Below, piece after piece: positions 1-5,448 of a stretch of DNA of 12,261 nt. Under the pieces are notes generated by a model. That model was not told the origin of the DNA, made no database searches, and saw only the letters and a list, made by a program, of their open reading frames with translations. Both the position numbers and the translations under genes were made by a program. This DNA is from CAYGAW01 sp964492135 (GTDB lineage: Bacteria; Chloroflexota; Anaerolineae; UBA7937; B3-Chlor): contig CAZBJW010000128.1 of the NCBI GenBank assembly GCA_964492135.1, forward strand, positions 1 through 12,261, given 5' to 3'. Each line of letters starts with the position of its first letter. Position 1 is the stretch's first letter.

Positions 1-17
1 CATTAGAGAATACTGGA

Positions 18-134
18 CTAAAAAAAAAAAACTCCCAGATAGTCCCTGGCAAGCTCGCTATCGAGCTCGATCTTCTTTATGGTGCGGTCGGTCAAGTTGA
101 CTCTGAGAACCTGCCCGCCGTATCCGTTCAGCAT
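18..134 (-). CDS. Aldehyde:ferredoxin oxidoreductase family protein, N-terminal fragment interrupted at the window edge
   Basis: Reading the minus strand from an ATG at 134 gives MLNGYGGQVLRVNLTDRTIK, then an acidic/hydrophobic stretch ending ELARDYLG. This is the characteristic first strand of the tungsten/molybdopterin AOR family, in which a G-x-L-R-V-N-L-T segment is followed by a (Y/F)LGGRGLGAK loop. AOR enzymes oxidise aldehydes to carboxylic acids in the cytoplasm and reduce ferredoxin. A strong ribosome site (AGGAGGG, 6 bases upstream) supports the start. Homology stops after Gly34: the next bases are a run of 12 T on this strand, giving V-F-F-F and a TAG at 20-18 instead of the conserved G-R-G-L. 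More than 90% of the gene (usually about 600 residues) is missing. The upstream four-cluster ferredoxin supports the assignment. The break is more likely an assembly-end artefact than a real mutation. Confidence 0.72.
   Translation of the reverse strand: MLNGYGGQVLRVNLTDRTIKKIELDSELARDYLGVFFF
20..31. repeat. A12 homopolymer tract at the contig edge
   Basis: Twelve consecutive A (T on the coding strand of the AOR fragment) lie exactly where AOR homology ends. The 19 bases beyond it do not continue the protein in the expected frame. This suggests a mis-assembled or low-quality contig end, though a real insertion cannot be excluded from sequence alone. Confidence 0.8.
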
Positions 135-216
135 CGTTACCCTCCTTGAGACCCTAACTGTGGCTCTGTGAACAGCGCAAAAATCTTGGTAGTCTAGTCA
201 TCCCACAGACCGAGTC

Positions 217-231
217 ACCCTGAGACAGGGT
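217..231 (-). other. Small hairpin in the ferredoxin-AOR intercistronic region
   Basis: A 6-bp perfect stem (ACCCTG / CAGGGT) with a 3-base loop lies in the 144-bp space between the ferredoxin stop and the AOR start. A 12-bp palindrome (GCTGCGCGCAGC, 238-249) is just beside it. There is no T-run after either on the minus strand, so neither is a standard terminator. They could affect mRNA processing between the two genes, or be chance. I recognise no riboswitch consensus here. Confidence 0.3.
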
Positions 232-278
232 CCGTTGGCTGCGCGCAGCATGCCACGCTCCAGTCTTGATGGCGCCTC

Positions 279-662
279 CTACTCTATGTACAACGCACCA
301 TAGGCGCAGAAGTGTACACACTCCTCGCACAGATTGCATTCAAAGGGAGCTTCATAGTCAGGATGTGTGAACACCACGTTCTCCGGACAGACTTCCACGC
401 ACTCCAAACAGGCTATGCACTCATCGCGCTCAATGTAGTAGGCCCCCTTATCGTTCTGAACGATGCAGTCCACAGGGCACACTTCGGCACACTCCCCGCA
501 CTGGGTACACGTGCGCACCTCGAAGACACCCGGATTGGGGAATCGAGGCACAATGGCCAGGCATGACTTCTTGGGGTTGTTCTCCTGGAAATGATAAAGG
601 GAGCAGGCCAACTGGCAAAGCCTGCACCCGGTGCATTTGGAGCTATCGGCCTTTAGCTGCAT
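279..662 (-). CDS. Four-cluster 4Fe-4S ferredoxin, electron-transfer partner of AOR
   Basis: This 127-residue soluble protein has four Cx2Cx2Cx3C motifs: C10-C13-C16-C20, C52-C55-C58-C62(P), C82-C85-C88-C92(P) and C109-C112-C115-C119. That is enough for four [4Fe-4S] clusters, plus unpaired C34 and C66. Proteins of this type (HycB/AorA/WOR5-small-subunit class) shuttle electrons between tungsten or molybdenum oxidoreductases and ferredoxin, NAD or quinone partners in the cytoplasm. The gene lies directly upstream of the AOR fragment on the same strand, the usual arrangement for AOR electron-transfer subunits. The start at 662 is well supported by GGAGGT four bases upstream and a promoter at 710-738. 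There is no signal peptide or membrane segment. The exact electron partner cannot be read from sequence. Confidence 0.88.
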   Translation of the reverse strand: MQLKADSSKCTGCRLCQLACSLYHFQENNPKKSCLAIVPRFPNPGVFEVRTCTQCGECAEVCPVDCIVQNDKGAYYIERDECIACLECVEVCPENVVFTHPDYEAPFECNLCEECVHFCAYGALYIE

Positions 663-709
663 CTCTACCTCCGCTGGTTAAGCTCTGACGGTGCACAGGC
701 ACTGCACTA

Positions 710-738
710 ACGATACCCTCCGGGCAGCGAAAAGTCAA
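710..738 (-). promoter_or_regulatory. Sigma70-like promoter of the ferredoxin-AOR operon
   Basis: On the minus strand, TTGACT (733-738) is followed by a 17-base spacer and TATCGT (710-715). The -35 matches consensus at 5 of 6 positions and the -10 at 4 of 6. Transcription would start near 703, leaving a leader of about 40 bases before the ferredoxin ATG. A 5-bp inverted repeat (GTGCA at 691-695, TGCAC at 703-707) overlaps the predicted start of transcription. Confidence 0.55.
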
Positions 739-756
739 GGCTTAGGGAGGCTCTGA

Positions 757-785
757 TTGACGGCTCCACCCATCGGCTGTATAAT
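757..785 (+). promoter_or_regulatory. Sigma70-like promoter of the propeller-GNAT-racemase operon
   Basis: TTGACG (757-762), a 17-base spacer and a perfect TATAAT (780-785) form a near-consensus housekeeping promoter. Transcription would begin near 792, about 51 bases before the lipoprotein ATG at 843. AGGA lies 9 bases before that ATG. The -35 box is only 18 bases from the -35 box of the divergent ferredoxin promoter. Confidence 0.75.
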
Positions 786-842
786 ATCGACCGACGTTGC
801 CTCAAGCCTAGCCCAAGACTGAAGAGAACCAGGAATTCATCC

Positions 843-2816
843 ATGAGATATTGTGCCCTCGCGTTCGCGGTCTTCATCGGCGTCGTGCTGGTGGCGTGCT
901 CGGTGCCCAGGCCCTTTCCACCGTCACGACCAAGCCCTGCGGCGGAGCCTTCCCCCGTATCGACTGAAATGCCTGGACCAGCTAAGTCGAGGGCATGGGT
1001 CAATCTTACCCATGTGGGCGACGTCCACGCCTTGGCGGTACAGGGAGGCTACGTATGGGCAGCTACTGATGGAGGCGTCATACGCTGGGATATCACCGGT
1101 GTCTCCTACGAGAAGTACACCAGCAGCGATGGTCTGCACCGGAACGCCGTCACGGGGGTAGCCATGGACGGAGACGGGAACATCTGGTTCGGCACCGAGG
1201 ACCCGGGAGAATCTACTTACCTCCTATACGGGCTACCGGCCGTGAGCAAGTTCGATGGACAGACCTGGACAAGGTACGGCTCCGTACGAGAAGCGGTAGA
1301 GGCCGAATACGAAGCGATCCGCGGCACGGTAGTTGAGAACGACTTGTGGATGGTGGACCGCGAGGGTAGGGTTTGGGTCGTCTTCCCGTTGGGTGTGCAG
1401 GCCTTTGATGGCACCAAGTGGACAATGTACGAGCCGCCCAATACATTGGTGGAGCAAGAGGTAACTGCCCTTGCGGTGGACGCATCGGGACAGGTGTGGG
1501 TGGCGAGCCGATTCGCTTATGGTCATACGGGCGGTGTCAGCGTCTTTGACGGTCAGTACTGGAAGCAGTACCGGACAGAGGACGGGCTAGTCAGCCCCTT
1601 CGTCAGCGACATCGCTGCGGACAGGGCGGGGAACACATGGTTCGCTACCGACCATGGACTCAGTCGCTTCGATGGCGACCATTGGACGAGCTACGGAACC
1701 GCCGACGGTCTTGCCGGCGAGATGGTGCACCAGGTAGTCGTGGACCCCACGGGCCAGGTCTGGATCGCCGCCGACGGTGGAGTGAGCATCTTTGCAGGAC
1801 AACGCTGGCGAACGTTCACCGTTGCCCATGGGCTGAGCACCGAGTTGGTTCATGCCATCGCGTTTGAGCCCACGGGCACTGCGTGGTTTGGAGGCTGGGG
1901 CGGAGCAATTGACCGCTTTGACGGTGATGAGTGGGCTAGTTACGTCATCGAGGACGAGTTGCCTGGCTATTCGGTCAACGCCATCACCGTGGACGCGCAG
2001 GGCCGTGTCTGGTTAGGCACCTCCGGCCCCGATCCTGTCGTCTACGACGGCCATGACTGGAAGACGTATCCAGGTGGGGAACCCCTTTCCACTGGCGTTA
2101 TCTATGCTATGGCCAGCGATTCCCTAGGCAATATCTGGTTCCACACCAGTGAGGGAACAGGTAGATTATCATCCGAGGATGGATCGTGGACAACCTACAG
2201 TACGGTCATGGAAGCGGTGGAACAGAACTACGAAGCCGTGCTGGGCACGATTGGCCACACCAGGCTGTGGGCAATAGACGACGCTGATGGAGTCTGGGTC
2301 GGGGCCGCCAGATACGACGGACAGGCCTGGTTCAGCTACCAGGATCAAGAGGCCCTTAGCCAGACCGAGGTGACGGCGGTCGCGATCGACGAGGACGGGC
2401 GAGTCTGGTTTGGCACGCGTGACGGCGGCCTGGTGGTCCTGGACGGCGACACCTGGTTGCAGTATGACCAGGAGAACTCATCGTTGACGGACAACTGGAT
2501 CAAGGACATCCGGATTGACAGTGATAATCGGGTATGGGTGGCGACGCCTGCAGGTCTCAACGTGATCACCGGACAGTGGTGGCAGGTTTTCACCAGTGAG
2601 GCCGGCCTGATCAATGACAATGTGCTGACCCTGGCGCTGGACAACGAGGGCCGAGTGTGGCTGGGCACCAAAGGCGGCGCCAGCCGCTTCGACGGCGAGA
2701 GTTGGTACAACTACGCCATCCTCGATGTCGAAGACATAGCCGTGGACAATGACGGCAACGTCTGGATCGGAACGCTTTTCGATGGGTTGCTCATCCACTT
2801 CTCGGAGACGGAATAG
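843..2816 (+). CDS. Exported lipoprotein made of two-component-type beta-propeller repeats
   Basis: This 657-residue protein starts with a lipoprotein signal peptide (hydrophobic residues 5-18, lipobox L16-V-A-C19) and a Pro/Ser-rich linker to about residue 48, so it should be membrane-anchored outside the cytoplasm. The rest is repeats of about 42 residues of the 'two-component regulator propeller' type (Reg_prop), each with a D-x-x-G-x-(V/I)-W-(V/F/I)-(G/A)-T core followed by G-(L/V)-x-x-(F/Y)-D-G-x-x-W. I count 14 such Trp cores, near residues 72, 115, 178, 218, 265, 306, 348, 390, 432, 485, 522, 564, 606 and 641. This suggests two seven-bladed propellers. In hybrid sensors these blades are the periplasmic ligand domain, but here there is no Y_Y_Y domain, membrane helix after the signal, or kinase. 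The stop is 2 bp before the next gene, so co-translation is likely. The ligand is unknown. Confidence 0.85.
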   Translation: MRYCALAFAVFIGVVLVACSVPRPFPPSRPSPAAEPSPVSTEMPGPAKSRAWVNLTHVGDVHALAVQGGYVWAATDGGVIRWDITGVSYEKYTSSDGLHRNAVTGVAMDGDGNIWFGTEDPGESTYLLYGLPAVSKFDGQTWTRYGSVREAVEAEYEAIRGTVVENDLWMVDREGRVWVVFPLGVQAFDGTKWTMYEPPNTLVEQEVTALAVDASGQVWVASRFAYGHTGGVSVFDGQYWKQYRTEDGLVSPFVSDIAADRAGNTWFATDHGLSRFDGDHWTSYGTADGLAGEMVHQVVVDPTGQVWIAADGGVSIFAGQRWRTFTVAHGLSTELVHAIAFEPTGTAWFGGWGGAIDRFDGDEWASYVIEDELPGYSVNAITVDAQGRVWLGTSGPDPVVYDGHDWKTYPGGEPLSTGVIYAMASDSLGNIWFHTSEGTGRLSSEDGSWTTYSTVMEAVEQNYEAVLGTIGHTRLWAIDDADGVWVGAARYDGQAWFSYQDQEALSQTEVTAVAIDEDGRVWFGTRDGGLVVLDGDTWLQYDQENSSLTDNWIKDIRIDSDNRVWVATPAGLNVITGQWWQVFTSEAGLINDNVLTLALDNEGRVWLGTKGGASRFDGESWYNYAILDVEDIAVDNDGNVWIGTLFDGLLIHFSETE

Positions 2817-2818
2817 CC

Positions 2819-3706
2819 GTGGCGGAGGAAAGCATCCACATCGAGAGGCTGAGCGATACGGAAGACTTCCACGCTTGTATAGAGGTGCAGAAGCAAGTGT
2901 GGGGCATGCCAGACATCCTCGTGGTGCCGACCCACCTGTTGATCGCCGCGCAGAAGAATGGGGGTCTGGTGTTGGGGGCTTTCAACGAAAAGAGAAGAAT
3001 GGTGGGCTACCTTTTCGGTTTTCTCGGCATCACAGAGCCATCCTCCGATGATCAGCGAGCTGCCGGGCGATTGAAGCACTGTTCCCACATGATGGGCGTT
3101 GTTCCAGAATATCAGGCCAAAGGCGTGGGCTATCTTCTCAAGCTTGGGCAACGAGAGCACGCTCTCTCCCAGGGCCTTGAGCTGGTGACATGGACCCACG
3201 ATCCGTTGGAAAGCATCAACGCAAACTTGAACCTGTGCAAGCTGGGCGTCGTCTCAAGCACATACGTGCGTGACATCTATGGCCGGATGACAGACGATTT
3301 GAACGTCGGCCTGGCCACCGATCGCTTCCAGGTGGAATGGTGGATTGCCAGCAAACGGGTGGCAGAGCGCATCGAGAAGGGCGGGGAGAAGCCAACACTG
3401 GACCAGGCGCTGGAAGGCGGGGCGAGGCCGGTGAACGTCGCAACAGTGGGGTCGAATGGTTTGCTGCGGCCATCTAAATGTGACCAGTCAGCCGGTATCG
3501 AAGATGTATTGGTCGAGATCCCCGCCGATTTCCAAAGCATAAAGGCCGCAGATCTGTCTGTGGCTGCGGAATGGCGGATGCATACACGAGAGATCTTCGA
3601 GCGGTACTTTGCTGCAGGATATGTCGCAGCAGAGTTCATCAGCGAGGTAAGCGAAGGCTCCAGGCACAGCTACTATGTCCTGAAACAAGGCTTCGCTGTA
3701 TCATAG
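2819..3706 (+). CDS. GNAT-superfamily N-acyltransferase (COG3375-like)
   Basis: This 295-residue cytoplasmic acyltransferase shows the acyl-CoA-binding motif A as H-M-M-G-V-V-P-E-Y-Q-A-K-G-V-G-Y-L-L (about 90-107; Q99-x-x-G102-x-G104 is the pyrophosphate loop). It is followed by W-T-x-D-P-L-x-S-x-N-A at 125-136, a segment I associate with the COG3375 group of predicted acetyltransferases, which are often found beside MenC/NSAR enolases. The long C-terminal half (after about 170) has no motif I can name. The GTG start is 2 bp after the propeller stop. It lacks a strong ribosome site, which implies translational coupling. Together with the next gene it may N-succinylate or N-acetylate D-amino acids, as the GNAT of the Geobacillus NSAR pathway does. 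The acyl donor and substrate are inferred, not visible. Confidence 0.8.
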   Translation: MAEESIHIERLSDTEDFHACIEVQKQVWGMPDILVVPTHLLIAAQKNGGLVLGAFNEKRRMVGYLFGFLGITEPSSDDQRAAGRLKHCSHMMGVVPEYQAKGVGYLLKLGQREHALSQGLELVTWTHDPLESINANLNLCKLGVVSSTYVRDIYGRMTDDLNVGLATDRFQVEWWIASKRVAERIEKGGEKPTLDQALEGGARPVNVATVGSNGLLRPSKCDQSAGIEDVLVEIPADFQSIKAADLSVAAEWRMHTREIFERYFAAGYVAAEFISEVSEGSRHSYYVLKQGFAVS

Positions 3707-3721
3707 GAGGACGGAGCCCCC

Positions 3722-4831
3722 GTGCCGATCGAACGAGTGCAGTTGCGGCATATCAGGCTTCCCCTCGTTCACCCCTTCCAGACTAGCTTCGGACGGGAAA
3801 CCGTTCGCGACATAGTGATCGTCAAAGCCTGGGCCGATGGCCTGGTCGGGTATGGAGAATCGGCATGCATGGCTGAACCCTTCTACAGCTACGAGACCAC
3901 GGAGACCTGTTGGCACATTCAAAGGGACTTCCTCGTTCCGTGGCTGCTAGGGCGACATGTTTCCGACGCGGCTGGGTTGGTCCAGCTCTTTGCCCCGGTG
4001 CGAGGCCACGAAATCGCCAAGACAGGTCTCGAGCAAGCCTGGTGGGACCTGAAGGCTAAGGCCGAAGGGCTGCCCCTTGCCAGGCTGCTCGGCGGGACCA
4101 AGGAGAAGGTCGAGTGTGGAGTCAGCATCGGCATCCAGGCCAGCGTGGGACACCTGCTGGAACGTATCGGCGCTTTCCTGGAGTTGGGCTACAGGCGCAT
4201 CAAGATCAAGATCAAGCCTGGCTGGGACCGGGACGTAGTGCATAGAGTCAGGCAGGTCTTCCCCCACGTGCCTCTGATGGTGGATGCCAACTCCGCCTAT
4301 ACTCTCGAAGACATCGATCTGTTCAAGGCCCTGGACGAGTACGACCTGATGATGATCGAGCAGCCTCTGGAATACGACGATATCGTCGATCACGCCAAGC
4401 TGCAGAGGCAGATCAGGACGCCTCTATGTCTAGATGAGAGCATCACCTCGCCTGCGCACGCCCGATGGGCCATCGAGCTGGGAAGCTGTCGCATTATCAA
4501 TATCAAGCCCGGCCGGGTGGGCGGCTTGCATCAGGCCCGCCGTATCCACGACATCTGTCAGAAGCATGACCTGCCGGTCTGGTGCGGAGGCTTGCTGGAG
4601 TCAGGTATTGGCCGCGCGCACAACGTGGCCGTCTGCTCGCTCCCGAACTTCCGCCTGCCAGCCGACCTGTCCTCCAGCAGCCGGTACTACTCCCAGGATG
4701 TGGTCCTGCCGCCGTGGGAGGTTGATGGCCAGGGTATGATGAAGGTACCCAGCGCGCCCGGCATCGGCGTGGAGGTGGACGAGGACTATCTGGAGAGCGT
4801 CACCGTCAGGGAGCAGACCTTCTCGGCTTGA
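3722..4831 (+). CDS. Enolase-superfamily N-succinylamino acid racemase / o-succinylbenzoate synthase-like enzyme
   Basis: This is a 369-residue member of the MLE subgroup, close to the usual length of NSAR/OSBS enzymes. All catalytic elements are visible: the K161-x-K163 base pair in K-I-K-I-K-P-G-W-D, metal ligands D188 (V-D-A-N-S-A-Y), E213 (I-E-Q-P-L) and D238 (C-L-D-E-S-I), the opposite-face base K262 in N-I-K-P-G-R-V-G-G, and the C-G-G-L-L-E-S-G-I-G-R loop (288-298). This set fits either dehydration to o-succinylbenzoate (menaquinone pathway) or racemisation of N-acylamino acids; the two cannot be told apart from these motifs. No other men genes are nearby and a GNAT acyltransferase precedes it, which favours racemase. 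The GTG start has AGGAGG overlapping the previous stop (3705-3710) and GGAG five bases before it. The enzyme is cytoplasmic and Mg2+-dependent. Confidence 0.9.
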   Translation: MPIERVQLRHIRLPLVHPFQTSFGRETVRDIVIVKAWADGLVGYGESACMAEPFYSYETTETCWHIQRDFLVPWLLGRHVSDAAGLVQLFAPVRGHEIAKTGLEQAWWDLKAKAEGLPLARLLGGTKEKVECGVSIGIQASVGHLLERIGAFLELGYRRIKIKIKPGWDRDVVHRVRQVFPHVPLMVDANSAYTLEDIDLFKALDEYDLMMIEQPLEYDDIVDHAKLQRQIRTPLCLDESITSPAHARWAIELGSCRIINIKPGRVGGLHQARRIHDICQKHDLPVWCGGLLESGIGRAHNVAVCSLPNFRLPADLSSSSRYYSQDVVLPPWEVDGQGMMKVPSAPGIGVEVDEDYLESVTVREQTFSA

Positions 4832-4838
4832 GGAAAGC

Positions 4839-5360
4839 ATGGCACGCACAATCCTTTTGACCGGCCGGCCCGGGGTGGGCAAGACTACGGTGATCAAGAG
4901 AGTCGTAGAGCGTCTGAGCGGCGACGCAGGCGGCTTCTACACCACCGAGATACGACACGCCGGTCGCCGTCAAGGTTTCAGGATAGTGACGTTGGACGGC
5001 CAGGAGGGCGTTCTGTCGCACGTGGACATCAAGGGGCGGCCGCGCGTGAGCAGATACGGCGTGAATACCAGGGATCTGGAGGAGGTGGGCGTAGCAGCCT
5101 TGCGGCGGGCCGCTATGGAGGCTGATCTGGTCGTCGTAGATGAGATAGGGAAGATGGAGCTCTTCTCCGAGGCGTTCCGCCGGGCGGTAGCCGACGCGAT
5201 CGAGGGCGACAAGCCCGTCCTCGGAACCGTGATGGCCAGCCCGGAGCCGTGGGTCGACGCTCTCAAGGGTCGCTCTCAGGTCACCGTCCTCGAAGTCACA
5301 AGGGAGAATCGCGATCAAATGGTTTCGCTGGTGACAGAACTGCTTCAAGGTCCCTCATAG
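4839..5360 (+). CDS. THEP1-family nucleoside-triphosphatase
   Basis: A compact 173-residue P-loop NTPase with Walker A at 9-17 (G-R-P-G-V-G-K15-T-T) and Walker B/catalytic segment L-V-V-V-D101-E102-I-G-K-M-E-L. The D-E-I-G-K-M-E signature and the early G-G-F-Y-T-x-E-I (31-38) are typical of the THEP1/NTPCR family (COG1618, about 175-190 residues). Those enzymes slowly hydrolyse ATP, GTP and other NTPs or dNTPs in vitro; their cellular role is not settled. The ATG lies 7 bp after the racemase stop with GAGGAAA overlapping that stop, so the gene belongs to the same transcript. Why an NTPase sits in this operon is unclear. It may be a housekeeping gene caught in the string rather than part of the amino-acid chemistry. 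Confidence 0.9.
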   Translation: MARTILLTGRPGVGKTTVIKRVVERLSGDAGGFYTTEIRHAGRRQGFRIVTLDGQEGVLSHVDIKGRPRVSRYGVNTRDLEEVGVAALRRAAMEADLVVVDEIGKMELFSEAFRRAVADAIEGDKPVLGTVMASPEPWVDALKGRSQVTVLEVTRENRDQMVSLVTELLQGPS

Positions 5361-5448
5361 TCCACCGCTCGTCGTACCCCGCCATGGACCAACGCTGTTC
5401 ATGACTCGCCACCTGCCAACGAACGCCCTCGCCAGAGGCCAGAGACAG

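Noticed and set aside
20..50. Intrinsic terminator (T12 run) on the minus strand inside the AOR start
   Set aside because: Only a 4-bp stem (CCAG/CTGG) can form before the T-run and it lies within coding sequence whose homology breaks there. A contig-end artefact explains it better.
135..278. Molybdenum/tungsten cofactor riboswitch ahead of the AOR gene
   Set aside because: The position would be attractive, but I see only two small hairpins and no recognisable consensus core.
154..339. 61-codon minus-strand open frame overlapping the end of the ferredoxin gene
   Set aside because: It has no recognisable domain, no good ribosome site, and lies partly antiphase over the conserved fourth cluster motif of the ferredoxin.
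843..2816. Sensor histidine kinase
   Set aside because: The repeats match the propeller sensor of hybrid kinases, but the gene ends cleanly after the last blade and the next gene is a GNAT. No kinase or receiver sequence exists in any frame nearby.
3722..4831. Naming the enolase menC
   Set aside because: Its motifs fit both OSBS and N-succinylamino-acid racemase. No other menaquinone gene is nearby and a GNAT acyltransferase precedes it, so a menC symbol would overstate the evidence.
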